This document shows, piece after piece, positions 18,762-27,097 of a stretch of DNA of 64,000 nt. This stretch comes from Actinomycetes bacterium (lineage in GTDB: Bacteria > Actinomycetota > Actinomycetes > Actinomycetales > Dermatophilaceae): positions 1 to 64,000 of the forward strand of contig JAEZWF010000023.1 of the NCBI GenBank assembly GCA_023420415.1, given 5' to 3'. The translations under genes and the position numbers were made by a program. Position 1 is the first letter of the stretch. Every line of letters begins with the position of its first letter. The notes under the pieces were generated by a model. It did no database searches. It was not told the DNA's origin and was given only the letters and a program-made list of their open reading frames with translations.

Positions 18762-19600
18762 GACGGGCTTCCATTCATGCTGGCTCCGGCCACGGTGGCG
18801 CGGAGGACTTGGTCTGCTGCGGTGAGCAGCGGGTTGGGCAATGCCTCGGAGTCGAGGCCGCGCACGGCGAGGGCCCGGTCGAGAGGCACCTGGTGGAGCG
18901 CCCCGCGCTGGTCGAGTTGGCGGGTCAGGGCGCCGAGGCTGTGCTCGAGGCCGCGGGGCCACTTGCGTCTGGTTGAGCCGAGCACGGCACCGAGGACTCG
19001 ACGTCCGGCCAGCAGCGCCAAGGCTCCCTCGAGGCGACGGAGGCCGGGGATGGTGGCGGTGGTGGCCACGACCACGTCCTCGGAGTGGAGCAGCTGGTCG
19101 GCGATCCAGCTGGGACTGGCCAGCACCTGACCGAGCTCCCACCCGACGTCGAGGATGGTCAGCGTGAGCGCTGCGGAGGGGTCGGTGGGAATAGGCACGT
19201 CGTCGGGGCTGACGAGGATGTCGCTGCCGCGCTCGAGGAGGACGTCGCCTCGTGTTCCCTGTGACCACCCGGTGGGGTGCTGGCCAAGTTCCGCGGTGGA
19301 GGCCGGTGCCAGTCCGGAGGCGGTGACGGTGCAGCATTCGACGATCCGCGCAGCGCCCGGCGCGCGGGTGGCCAAGGCCAGCGCGAGAGTGGTCGCTCCG
19401 ACGGATCCCGCGCAGCCGACGACGGGCAGCACGGGCTCCTCGGGGTGCCAGCCGTGCGCGGTGGTCTCGTGACCGCCACCGGCTCCGGGTCGCTGACGGG
19501 GGCGGAAATCGCCGGCCTGCACGGACTGCCAAGCCCGCTTGAGCTCCTGGACGCCCACAGCGGCCCTCGCGGGCGTCGGATGGGTGGTGGGTGTGGTCAC
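18758..19600 (-). CDS. ParA/MinD-like protein with degenerate Walker A
   Basis: 280 residues from the GTG at 19600, five bases after the preceding stop. Residues 60-75 read VVGCAGSVGATTLALAL, placed exactly where ParA/MinD proteins have GKGGVGKTT, but the catalytic lysine position is alanine (A69). Later segments (LTILDVG, VVVATTATIPGLRRLE) fit a deviant Walker fold. It resembles the septum-site or TadZ-like proteins that mark pilus or secretion sites, so a polar-localisation role is plausible. Without the lysine, normal ATP hydrolysis is doubtful. A second degenerate ParA-like protein belongs to the Tad operon at 29531-30331. Confidence 0.65.
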   Translation of the reverse strand: MTTPTTHPTPARAAVGVQELKRAWQSVQAGDFRPRQRPGAGGGHETTAHGWHPEEPVLPVVGCAGSVGATTLALALATRAPGAARIVECCTVTASGLAPASTAELGQHPTGWSQGTRGDVLLERGSDILVSPDDVPIPTDPSAALTLTILDVGWELGQVLASPSWIADQLLHSEDVVVATTATIPGLRRLEGALALLAGRRVLGAVLGSTRRKWPRGLEHSLGALTRQLDQRGALHQVPLDRALAVRGLDSEALPNPLLTAADQVLRATVAGASMNGSPS

Positions 19601-19605
19601 TGGGT

Positions 19606-19845
19606 CTAGCCCTGCTCGAGCGCGGTGCGTCGCGCCTCGAGGGCCGCGCGCAGGCTGGGCGCATCGAGTCGGGCCAGGGCTGCTCGTGCGGCATGCACCT
19701 GGTGCAGCCGGTCTACGCACCCGGCCAGCGCGGCGAGAACTTCGCATTCGCTGCCGGCCATGGCCATCACCTGGTTGAGTTCGGTCTCGTCGGTCATCGT
19801 CATCACCTCGTCGCCGTAAGCCCGTCGAGGCTCGCTGGTGGACAT
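19606..19845 (-). CDS. Small hypothetical protein
   Basis: 79 residues from the ATG at 19845, one base after the upstream TGA (TGACATG), so translation is probably coupled. It is acidic at the N-terminus and then forms a long Ala/Leu/Arg helix (about 30-75) that could be a coiled coil. There is no membrane segment and no known motif. A second ATG at 19803 would give 65 residues. It lies between the putative regulator and the ParA-like gene, which suggests a partner or adaptor, but nothing in the sequence proves it. Confidence 0.5.
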   Translation of the reverse strand: MSTSEPRRAYGDEVMTMTDETELNQVMAMAGSECEVLAALAGCVDRLHQVHAARAALARLDAPSLRAALEARRTALEQG

Positions 19846-19846
19846 G

Positions 19847-20647
19847 TCATGCGGAGGCACGCCGCTGGGTACCGCAGACGACGCGCAGGGCATGGACCGA
19901 CCGGGCTGCGCGGCGTCGCACCGTCCGCGAGGAGACATCGCGCTCCGCCGCGACCGCGTCGGAGGCGGCGGGGGCCATCAGCCCGGCGTGACCGCGCCCG
20001 GAGCGGGCGGGGTTCGCCGCGTCGGCGGCGTAGGCGAGACTCAGCAGCAGGTCGCCGTCGTCGGGGGTCAGGGCACCTCGCGTCGTCGCGACCTCGAGTA
20101 TGTCGTCCAGCTCCCGCTCGGCCGTGGGTCCGCCCGGGTGGACGCATTGGGCTGCCTCGGTCCACACCTCCGCCGTGGGCGGGAAAGGGATCGTTCGCGT
20201 TCCGGTGGGGTTTGCGTGGCCGATCCCCAGGTCGCGCATCACGCCCTTGCGGGTGTTCATCAGAATGTTGGCGGCCACCTTGTGCCCGCGCTGCCAGGGG
20301 AAGGTCCTGGCCTCCACCCACAGCTGGGCCGCGAGGATCTCGTCGATGCGGCGGCTGAGCCGGCTTAGCCGAAACGCCAGCAGGTTGGCTCCCGGCAGCA
20401 GCACCCAGGTGAGGACACCCGTTGCGGAGACGTCGTCGCCCCCGTCCGGGGCGGACAGCTGGGCCAGGGCGAGCAGGACCTCGTCGGCTGCGTCCCAGTC
20501 GGCGTCGCGGAGCCACGCCGGGAGGTCGTCCAGTTTGTCGATGGCGCCCAGGGCGCCGTGGTGCCGCTGCCAGAGCGGCCATCGCTGCCTGGCTAGGGCC
20601 AGGCACTCGCCGGGGTCGGCCAGGCCCAGGTGTGTTGCGACGCTCAT
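19847..20647 (-). CDS. Putative HTH regulator at the head of the secretion operon
   Basis: 266 residues from the ATG at 20647, with AAAGGAA upstream. The body is helical and soluble. The last 45 residues (AERDVSSRTVRRRAARSVHALRVV) look like a helix-turn-helix of sigma-region-4 or resolvase type. It heads the leftward operon that runs through the secretion genes, and a strong nested inverted repeat lies about 90-150 bases upstream of its start. That fits an autoregulated transfer regulator, but no named family is recognised. It could also be a replication or partition-type DNA-binding protein. Confidence 0.5.
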   Translation of the reverse strand: MSVATHLGLADPGECLALARQRWPLWQRHHGALGAIDKLDDLPAWLRDADWDAADEVLLALAQLSAPDGGDDVSATGVLTWVLLPGANLLAFRLSRLSRRIDEILAAQLWVEARTFPWQRGHKVAANILMNTRKGVMRDLGIGHANPTGTRTIPFPPTAEVWTEAAQCVHPGGPTAERELDDILEVATTRGALTPDDGDLLLSLAYAADAANPARSGRGHAGLMAPAASDAVAAERDVSSRTVRRRAARSVHALRVVCGTQRRASA

Positions 20648-20734
20648 CTCGAGTTCCTTTCGCCGTGTGGACACGGCAGGAAGGTCTCGTCTCGTCGTCC
20701 CCGGGTTTGTCACCGTGGGGTGGCCGGGCGGGTG

Positions 20735-20795
20735 GGGGTACGTCGCCGTCTGGGAGGGGGACAACCCCCTGACCTGCGACGATGCGACGTACCCC
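20735..20795. promoter_or_regulatory. Nested inverted repeat upstream of the secretion operon
   Basis: Perfect 12-base arms, GGGGTACGTCGC (20735-20746) and GCGACGTACCCC (20784-20795), enclose an inner hairpin GGGGG-ACAA-CCCCC (20756-20769). The right arm and the GACAACC inside recur before the relaxase gene (2081-2108). It is a candidate operator, a second oriT-like site or a structured leader. The gap 20648-21242 otherwise holds only one doubtful small ORF and a terminator. Confidence 0.55.
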
Positions 20796-20957
20796 AACTC
20801 GTCGAAGTTCCTGGCCGGCGACACTTGCTTGCGTGCGCATTCATCGCGCCGGGCCCGTCCTGTCGGCCGTTGCGCGCACACTCGGAGGTGTGCAGCCCAC
20901 TCTCCCTTCCCCCACCGCGCCGTGCCGGCGTTCCGCTCGGCGAGCGGCCCGTCGCTG

Positions 20958-21164
20958 GTGCCGTGGTCGGCTCCTCAGGGCAACGGCATTGCTGGGTGCA
21001 GGGCCCTTCAGAGGCTCCTGGCCCGCACCCCGGCTTGGTGGTGGAGTGGCGCCGGGTTGGCGGCGATCTGGTGGGCGTGGGCCGTCTACGTCGTCGACGA
21101 GCCGGGCGTGCGAGTGACCACGGTGCAGCAATGGGTGGACCAGTCGTTGGTACGTCCGGCGTGA
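20958..21164 (+). CDS. Doubtful small membrane protein
   Basis: A 68-codon frame from a GTG. The central stretch, WWWSGAGLAAIWWAWAVYVV (residues about 31-50), could be one membrane helix, and the tail (VTTVQQWVDQSLV) looks protein-like. No ribosome site is evident, and the N-terminal half is poor. It lies alone on the plus strand between the Tad terminator and the secretion promoter. It is recorded because the 600-base gap would otherwise be empty. Confidence 0.25.
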   Translation: MPWSAPQGNGIAGCRALQRLLARTPAWWWSGAGLAAIWWAWAVYVVDEPGVRVTTVQQWVDQSLVRPA

Positions 21165-21194
21165 AGCCGCGTTGAGGCCCCGGGCGGGCAAGGA

Positions 21195-21228
21195 AGCAGC
21201 CCCGGCCCGGGGGAGGCTCGGGGCTGCT
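21195..21228 (-). terminator. GC-rich hairpin after the Tad operon
   Basis: The perfect 10-base inverted repeat AGCAGCCCCG / CGGGGCTGCT (21195-21204 and 21219-21228), with a 14-base loop, lies 15 bases beyond the stop of the LysM/BTAD gene. There is no T run, as is common in high-GC actinobacteria. It separates the Tad operon from the secretion operon downstream. Confidence 0.65.
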
Positions 21229-21242
21229 CGGCTTCGGAAGGG

Positions 21243-24200
21243 TCAGCTGACCTTGCGGGTCCGCTCGTGCCAGTCGCGGGTGGCGATGACTTGCTTGGTC
21301 CGGTCCGACAGCTCCGGTGGCGCGTCATCGTCGTCGGTGCGGTTGCACACCTCGTCCCGCAGGATCCGGTCGGCCTCGCTGGGATGCCCTTCGGCATCGG
21401 CGACCGCAGCGAGGTCGAGTCTGGGGATCTCCTCGTGTGGAGCGGCGAGAGCTGCGGTCTCTGCCGCGAGCCGGGCCTGTCGCGTGTCACCGGACTGGAG
21501 GCTGTAGGTGGTGACCAAGTGGGCAACGTCGACGACGGCGCAGATCATGTGCTGGTCGAGCCGGTCGCCCTCGGACAGGAACGACCACCCACCATCGCGC
21601 AGCCGGTCGAAGGGCCGGCCTTGCACCAGGCGAAGGGCGGCGCGTAGGTCGTCGACGCCGGCCGGGCCGCGGGACTCCCCGCGCACGCGCAAACGCCTGA
21701 ACAGATCGGCGTCGACCAGCATGTCGAGGACCTGGTAGACCCCGACACCTCGGGCGATCGCCGCGGGTGCCTTGCGCGCATCGGGAAGGTGAGCCTCGCC
21801 GGTGCGCGGGTTCGTGCCCAACCAGTCGCGCACGATGCGGACGTAGTCGCGAGCCTTCGCGGGGGTGATGCTGAAGGCCTCGGCCAGTTCCTCCGGGGTG
21901 GCCCCGTGTGCGCGGGTGGCCAGGAACGCGAGCATCTCGGTGTAGTACGGCTTGCGCTTCGTCACCGGGGTGCCGCGGGTGCGTGCTCCAACCGGACCCA
22001 GCAGGGTCAGCCTGGGCAGCGGGCAGTCCTGGGACCACCACTGCGCGAGGTCCTCGTCCAGGGTGGGGTCCGCCTCGGCCACGCCGGTACGGACCCGCTC
22101 CGGGACCTTGGGGGCCAGCGCCTCGAGGTCGTCGGCGGTGGTCGCCCCGGTGCGCAGGTAGTCCTCGTTCGCGTGCTCGAGCACCGAGGACGCAGCCTCG
22201 CCGGCGTCGTCGAGCTCATGGCGGGTGCGAGTGTGCTCTTCGCGCAATGCTCCGGCCTCATCGGACCAGGCCCGCCATCCCTCGTGCGCGTGCTCGTCGA
22301 CCGGCATGGGGGTGTCCTCGAGGTCCTCGCTTTGCGCCAGCAGGGCGGCGCACCCTTGAGCCTCGTCGCCGGTCAGGCCGACGGCGATCAGGTCGAGGCC
22401 GGCGTGCGGAAGGCTGACCCTGCCGTTGTCGGTGACGTGCAGCACGACGCCCGGTGCTCCGGCTCGGTCGCCGCGGAGCACGACGGAGGCCCCGGTCTGG
22501 CCGGCGTGCTGGTACACGAGATCGAGCAGCTTGTCGAGGGCGGGCGTCGTCCCACTTGCGTCCAGGCCGTCAGCCTCGCTGTCCGCCGCGTCGACGAGCA
22601 GGATCCGCGCCGGCCACGACTCGGCACCGTCCTGACGGGCACGGGCGGTGGCGACGTCGACGCCGGACTCGGCGCTGCGGTCGATCATGTCGATGGCGTC
22701 GGCCAAGACCTCGGCTGCGGGATCCTCGCCCCCTCCGGCGTGGACTCGGATCCGGTCGGTGTTCATCGGGGCGACTTCGTGCCCGACGCCGACTAGGTCG
22801 ACCCTGACGCCGTGTGACCACGGGTTGCAGGCGATCTCGGCGGCCAGGTACCGGGTGAAATCACGCCCGAACGTGGCGTCGCCGGTGATGCTCAGGGCGA
22901 GATCCTCGATGTTGAGCAGCCACACGTTTCCGTTGTCGCCGGCACCGATGGTGACCAGCAGCGGGTACGGGGCGGGGTGATCGGGGATGCGTGGCCCCAC
23001 GTCGGCCAAGTCAGCACCAGCGGCAAGGGTCCAGTGCAGCCGGTCGTCGCTGCCCGACCAGGGATGGTCCAGCCGCGCTGGGGCGGACAGGTGCAGGATG
23101 AGGGCGTGCTGGCTCAGCTCGACCGCGGCCAGCTCTGGAATGAGCCCACCCGTGGCCGTGACAGCGGCCGCGAGCCGGTGCAGCGCCTCGTCCATGAGCT
23201 CGACATCGATGCACGCCGGGACACCCGTGACGGCGAGGGTCCTCTCCACCGGGGCCAGGAGTGGCTCTGGCGCGGCGATGGTGCGTCCCGGGCGACGGGC
23301 CCGGAACTGTGCGCGGCGGCGCCTGCGAAGGGCGAGCAGCACGGCACCGGCCAGCATCGCTCCCCCGCCGGTCAGACCGGTCAGGAGCCACGGGGCCTGG
23401 CCGCCTTCGGTGTCCTGGCCGCCTTCGGTGTCCTGGGTGTCCGCGGCCGCCGCGTCGTTGGTGGCGGGCGTGCTGTTGCTCGAGGACTGGGTCGGCGCCG
23501 CGGGCGCCGCGGGCGCCGCCGGCGTCGCCGGTGCCGCCGGCGCCGGGCTCGGCGCTTCGGGGTTCGCGGCCAGGGGCTGCGCGGGAGCGGCGGGCTCGTG
23601 CGCCGGGTCCGGCGTCGTGACGCGAGGTGCCTCGGCGCCGGGGATGGTCAGTGTCCAGCCGGGCAGAATCAGGTCGGGGTCACTCAGGTGGCGCCCACCG
23701 GGCTGCACGGTGTCCCCAGATGCCTCGAAGATCTCCGGGTACCGGTCGGCGTCGCCGAGCTCTTCCTGGGCAATCTGTGACAGGGTGTCGCCGCGCTCGA
23801 CGGTCGCGGAGTGCTCGCCGTGGGCCGCGTCCTGCCGGGGGGCGTCGGGAATCTGGAGGACCACCCCAACGGGGAGAAACCCTGGGTCGGGTCCCAGGAC
23901 TGCGCAGTTCAGGTCGGCCAGCTCGGTGTAGCGGCTCCCGGTCCCCAGATAGCGTTCGGCGATCGACCAGAGCGTGTCGCCACGCTCGACCACGTGCTCG
24001 AGCGTGGCCGGTGCCGTAGGTGCCTGCTGGGAGCGCGCTGATGCGTGACCAGCAGCTCCAGTCGCCGGCACCGGCGCGGACACCTGGTCTGGGAAGGCGA
24101 GGACGGTGGCGCTGGCCACCGACGACGCCTGGGCCGTGGGGGCTGCGTTGGCGGAGGTGCCCGACATGGGGGCAGCGGCGAAGAGCAGCAGCGCTGTCCC

Positions 24201-24521
24201 GACCAAGCCCCGCGCGGCCGCTTGCGGCATGCCCAGACCTCGCAGCTGAGGCGCCCGGACCCCGCGTGCCCGGGACAGGATCTCCAGGACGATCGCGCCG
24301 GCGAGGAACAGCCACGCCGCCCAAGCGATGACCTTGATGGCGCCCAGGGCCAAGGTCCCGTCGTCCGGGCTGGTCAGTCCAGTCCGGACCTGGTCGAGCG
24401 TGGGCCACATGTCCGGGAGCGGGTTGGCACCGACGGCCAGGAGGGTGATCGGCAGGGCGACCACGATGCCCACAATGGTCAGGGCCGCGGCGAGCCCGGT
24501 GAACCGAGTTCGCGGTGTCAT
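21243..24521 (-). CDS. Membrane LysM-HTH-BTAD protein of the Tad pilus locus
   Basis: 1092 residues. The N-terminus has about three membrane helices (10-30, 60-82, 100-118). Two LysM domains follow (about 175-225 and 238-293, each opening VERGDTL). A low-complexity Ala/Pro linker includes the doubled unit QDTEGG (near 366-378), then comes another membrane helix near 380-398. The C-terminal third carries a winged-helix-like segment and a BTAD-type helical domain (about 930-1060) of the SARP regulator kind. Similar proteins accompany actinobacterial Tad loci. LysM suggests wall contact and BTAD suggests a regulatory or scaffold role inside. It is the last gene of the operon and overlaps TadG by ATGA. 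Confidence 0.75.
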   Translation of the reverse strand: MTPRTRFTGLAAALTIVGIVVALPITLLAVGANPLPDMWPTLDQVRTGLTSPDDGTLALGAIKVIAWAAWLFLAGAIVLEILSRARGVRAPQLRGLGMPQAAARGLVGTALLLFAAAPMSGTSANAAPTAQASSVASATVLAFPDQVSAPVPATGAAGHASARSQQAPTAPATLEHVVERGDTLWSIAERYLGTGSRYTELADLNCAVLGPDPGFLPVGVVLQIPDAPRQDAAHGEHSATVERGDTLSQIAQEELGDADRYPEIFEASGDTVQPGGRHLSDPDLILPGWTLTIPGAEAPRVTTPDPAHEPAAPAQPLAANPEAPSPAPAAPATPAAPAAPAAPTQSSSNSTPATNDAAAADTQDTEGGQDTEGGQAPWLLTGLTGGGAMLAGAVLLALRRRRRAQFRARRPGRTIAAPEPLLAPVERTLAVTGVPACIDVELMDEALHRLAAAVTATGGLIPELAAVELSQHALILHLSAPARLDHPWSGSDDRLHWTLAAGADLADVGPRIPDHPAPYPLLVTIGAGDNGNVWLLNIEDLALSITGDATFGRDFTRYLAAEIACNPWSHGVRVDLVGVGHEVAPMNTDRIRVHAGGGEDPAAEVLADAIDMIDRSAESGVDVATARARQDGAESWPARILLVDAADSEADGLDASGTTPALDKLLDLVYQHAGQTGASVVLRGDRAGAPGVVLHVTDNGRVSLPHAGLDLIAVGLTGDEAQGCAALLAQSEDLEDTPMPVDEHAHEGWRAWSDEAGALREEHTRTRHELDDAGEAASSVLEHANEDYLRTGATTADDLEALAPKVPERVRTGVAEADPTLDEDLAQWWSQDCPLPRLTLLGPVGARTRGTPVTKRKPYYTEMLAFLATRAHGATPEELAEAFSITPAKARDYVRIVRDWLGTNPRTGEAHLPDARKAPAAIARGVGVYQVLDMLVDADLFRRLRVRGESRGPAGVDDLRAALRLVQGRPFDRLRDGGWSFLSEGDRLDQHMICAVVDVAHLVTTYSLQSGDTRQARLAAETAALAAPHEEIPRLDLAAVADAEGHPSEADRILRDEVCNRTDDDDAPPELSDRTKQVIATRDWHERTRKVS

Positions 24522-25018
24522 CGCTGCACTCCTTCGAGGGCTCGGGTGATGGTGGCCTGCGCACGGCCGGTCACGGTGATGCGGTTGATCCCGATGATGG
24601 ACAGGAATTTGGTCGTGTAGACGTCGCTGGTGGTCACGGTGATGGTGTCGCCGCCGGTCACCGTGGCCGTGCCCGTGACGTCGCTGGCGGCCAGGTAGGT
24701 GCGCGCCGCCTGGACGGCGCGTGGGGTGTCCGCGAAGGCCCCCTCACCGCGGATGGCAGCCGCGGCCTGCAGCTGCTGGCCGCCGGCCCTGGCCGCCTGC
24801 CGGGCTGTGTCGCGGGCGTGCTGCTGCGCGTACACCTGGCCGCCCAGGTCGACGGCCATCCCCACGAGGACGATCATGATGAACCCGGCCGTGACGATCC
24901 AGATCGTGATCGAGGCCCGCTCGCCGTCGACGATGCGACGGCTGGTGTGCGGGCCACGCCGTGCCAGCGTGATGACGCGGCGACCGTAACGGGCGTTCAG
25001 GTCGAGCATCTGCCTCAC
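24518..25018 (-). CDS. TadG-like pilus protein
   Basis: 166 residues from a GTG overlapping the upstream TGA (GTGA at 25015-25018). A basic N-terminus leads into ERASITIWIVTAGFIMIVLV (about 33-52), one membrane helix of the Tad-associated TadE/TadG type, and then a QVYAQQHARDTARQAARAGG helix. The rest is beta-rich (TVTGGDTITVTTSDV). TadG proteins are minor pseudopilin-like components of the Tad secretion machine. It is shorter than proteobacterial TadG, which carries a vWA domain absent here. The next gene starts inside its stop codon. Confidence 0.75.
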   Translation of the reverse strand: MRQMLDLNARYGRRVITLARRGPHTSRRIVDGERASITIWIVTAGFIMIVLVGMAVDLGGQVYAQQHARDTARQAARAGGQQLQAAAAIRGEGAFADTPRAVQAARTYLAASDVTGTATVTGGDTITVTTSDVYTTKFLSIIGINRITVTGRAQATITRALEGVQR

Positions 25019-25467
25019 CGCTCTCGGTAGGTGTCCAGCGGCGAGGTCATCGTCGCGGTCACGGTTCGGGTTCCGGGCACCCCGGGCGCGGAAAGGTCGG
25101 ACAGGTTCACCACGCAGGTCACGTTGGCACGGACGCTGGCGGGGGTGCCGACGGGGGACGCGAATTCGCTCGTGTCGACACTCACAGTGGTGCGCCGGCA
25201 GTTGACGCGCTGGTTGCCCAGTGCGCGGGTCGCGGCCGTCTCCGCGCTGTCGGTGGCTTGACCCTGGGTCCGGGCGATCGAGGCGGCCCGGGCTGCCTCG
25301 GTCGCCGCGGAGCCGACGGCCTGGTTGGCGATCGCGACCCGTCCGGCGAACACGATGAGCCCGACGAAGAGCATGAAGGCGGGCACCCCGATGACCGCCT
25401 CGATGACGGCCGATCCCCGTTCCCTCTCACGGCCGGGAAGACACAGCAGACGCAGCGCCCGGCTCAC
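25015..25467 (-). CDS. TadE-like pseudopilin (second copy)
   Basis: 150 residues. The RGSAVIEAVIGVPAFMLFV segment (about 17-36) is the classic TadE start: a short basic leader, a G-S-x-x-x-E motif and one membrane helix with E23 at the usual fifth position. The outside domain has two Cys (CRRTT and TCVVN) that could pair. TadE pseudopilins are processed by a prepilin peptidase, and none is encoded in this window. GTG start at 25467, overlapping the upstream stop (GTGA). Confidence 0.8.
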   Translation of the reverse strand: MSRALRLLCLPGRERERGSAVIEAVIGVPAFMLFVGLIVFAGRVAIANQAVGSAATEAARAASIARTQGQATDSAETAATRALGNQRVNCRRTTVSVDTSEFASPVGTPASVRANVTCVVNLSDLSAPGVPGTRTVTATMTSPLDTYRER

Positions 25468-25883
25468 TGGGTGATCCTCTCGACGGGAGCGCTGGCGCTC
25501 TGGGTGATGGTGGGCCGCCAGCCGGGGATGACGCTGAGGGAACGTCCGCTGACGGTCACGGTGGCGCTGGTGCCGCTGCGCGATGCGCTCACGCGGGCGA
25601 CGGTGAGGACGTCGTCACCGCCGGCGGCGTCGACGAAGGCGTAGGCGTCCTGGACGCCGGCCGCGCCAGTCCCGTCCAGGCCAGCCGCGGTCCGGACGCC
25701 CTCCTGCGCAGCGGCCAGGGCGACGGTGCGGGCGTGGTAGAACAGCGCGCCCTGCATGCCGAGGAACATCGCCGCGAACAACGCCGGCATGAGCAGCACC
25801 ATCTGGACCGACGTGGAGCCGCGTTCGTGCTCCTTGACCGTCCGGTGACGGTTAAGGAGCACGAACCCAGCTGGCCGGCGCAT
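25464..25883 (-). CDS. TadE-like pseudopilin (first copy)
   Basis: 139 residues. RGSTSVQMVLLMPALFAAMF (about 21-40) gives the leader and membrane helix of a TadE protein, but the conserved glutamate is glutamine (Q27). This may affect N-terminal processing or assembly. The outside part is Ala/Gly/Ser-rich, without cysteines. It sits directly after the Flp-like pilin gene (8-base gap) and overlaps the second TadE gene by four bases. TadE/F pairs normally act together as minor pseudopilins; this copy may take the TadF role. Confidence 0.75.
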   Translation of the reverse strand: MRRPAGFVLLNRHRTVKEHERGSTSVQMVLLMPALFAAMFLGMQGALFYHARTVALAAAQEGVRTAAGLDGTGAAGVQDAYAFVDAAGGDDVLTVARVSASRSGTSATVTVSGRSLSVIPGWRPTITQSASAPVERITQ

Positions 25884-25891
25884 CGTTGGAG

Positions 25892-26092
25892 CTACCGAAT
25901 CTCCGCGGCCTTGTTGCGCACGTAGTTCGTGATGGCCAGGACGACGATCCCGACGATGGCGATGACGGCCACGGCCCAGATGACGTTCTCGATCGTCACC
26001 GAGCCGCGCTCGGGATCCTTGGTCGCCTTGCGGATGGCGGTGTCGCGCATCTGGACACCGAGGGTGTGCAGCGTTGCGGCGAGGTAGTACAT
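25892..26092 (-). CDS. Flp-type pilin subunit
   Basis: 66 residues. Leader, then RGSVTIENVIWAVAVIAIVG (residues 29-48), with the G-S-x-x-x-E processing motif (E35) and a single long helix ending in a short basic tail. The length and layout match Flp/Tad major pilins. The ribosome site AAGGGG lies upstream of the ATG at 26092. It follows TadC after a 90-base gap, the largest gap inside the Tad operon, so extra transcription or processing to raise pilin mRNA is possible. Confidence 0.75.
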   Translation of the reverse strand: MYYLAATLHTLGVQMRDTAIRKATKDPERGSVTIENVIWAVAVIAIVGIVVLAITNYVRNKAAEIR

Positions 26093-26182
26093 GGGTGTCC
26101 CCTTCGCGTTGGCACGGGTTTGGCGCCCGGGCGGATAAACTGGGTTGAAGGTTGAGTTCGGTCGGCTTGCGGGTCGTGGTCC

Positions 26183-27097
26183 TCAGGTGCTGCCTCCGAT
26201 CACTCGCAGCAGCGCTGGCGCAACGAGGATGGCCAGGAAGATCACTCCGAGCAGGCTCATCGGGATCGACATCTTTTCGCCGACCTCGTTGGCCTTGGCC
26301 TTCTCAGAGGTGAGCATCGCGCTGCGCATCCCGGACGAGCGGGCGCGCAGGCCCGGGTAGATCTGCGCGCCTTCTTCCCCGGACAGGCGCACGATGTCCG
26401 CGAGGTCGTCGAGCTCGGGGAGGCCCAGCTCGAGGGCCAGGACGTGCAGGGCGTCCCACGGGGTGAGGCCGGACCAGCGGGTGCGCGCCAGCTCCTCACC
26501 GAGGCGTCGGAACACCCAGGAGTCGCCGACCTCGGCTGCTACTTCCATGGCCTGCCGAGGGCCGGCGCCGGCGTTGCGCTCGAGCGCCACGAAGTCGATG
26601 TAGGCGCCGAGGGCGCGGCTGAACTCGGCCCGCGCCTTCTTCGCATCGTCCCGAACGTTGTAGTCGGGCAGGAAGGACATGACGGCACCCAAACCAAGGG
26701 TCGCGACGGCAGGAATGAAGATCGGCAGCCGCGCACCGAGGAGGGTGAAGAACGTGGTGAGCAGCGGTGGAATGGCCAACCCGAGCAAGGCGAACATGAT
26801 CTTCTCGCCGTAGTAACGGCTGACCGGGATCCGCAGGATCGCCAGCTCCTTGGTGGGCACGGTCCCCCACGCGCCCGCCGGAAGGGTCTTCATCCCCCAC
26901 ACGCCTAGGCGTTCGCGAGTGTCCCCGGCCGGGTGCACCCCCTCGAGGTCCCGCCGCTTCGCATGCTCGGGTGAGAGACGCTGCAGGGCGTCGCCCAGGT
27001 CGGGATCCGCCGGGGTCAGACGCCACATGAGCAGCGCCGCTCCCAGCCCGACGAGGCCGCCTGCGACCAGGGCCAGCTGCAGACCGGTGGCCATCAT
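26183..27097 (-). CDS. tadC: TadC, Tad pilus membrane platform protein
   Basis: 304 residues from the ATG at 27097, which overlaps the TadB stop (ATGA). It has an N-terminal membrane helix (about 5-24), a cytoplasmic T2SSF-type domain and two or three hydrophobic segments (about 100-145 and the C-terminal 282-300). The T2SSF core has RALGAYIDFVALERNAGAGP and TPWDALHVLALELGLPELDD. TadB and TadC form the inner-membrane platform that TadA drives. Tail segment LLGVIFLAILVAPALLRVIG is a typical TadC end. Confidence 0.85.
   Translation of the reverse strand: MMATGLQLALVAGGLVGLGAALLMWRLTPADPDLGDALQRLSPEHAKRRDLEGVHPAGDTRERLGVWGMKTLPAGAWGTVPTKELAILRIPVSRYYGEKIMFALLGLAIPPLLTTFFTLLGARLPIFIPAVATLGLGAVMSFLPDYNVRDDAKKARAEFSRALGAYIDFVALERNAGAGPRQAMEVAAEVGDSWVFRRLGEELARTRWSGLTPWDALHVLALELGLPELDDLADIVRLSGEEGAQIYPGLRARSSGMRSAMLTSEKAKANEVGEKMSIPMSLLGVIFLAILVAPALLRVIGGST

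Noticed and set aside
18762..19694. Long open frame extending upstream of the 97-residue membrane protein
   Set aside because: The extension is Arg/Pro-rich and overlaps the ParA-like gene in another frame; only the last 97 codons look like protein.
20841..21191. Minus-strand ORF in the gap upstream of the secretion operon
   Set aside because: Arg/Pro-rich, no ribosome site and no family pattern; it also overlaps the terminator of the Tad operon.
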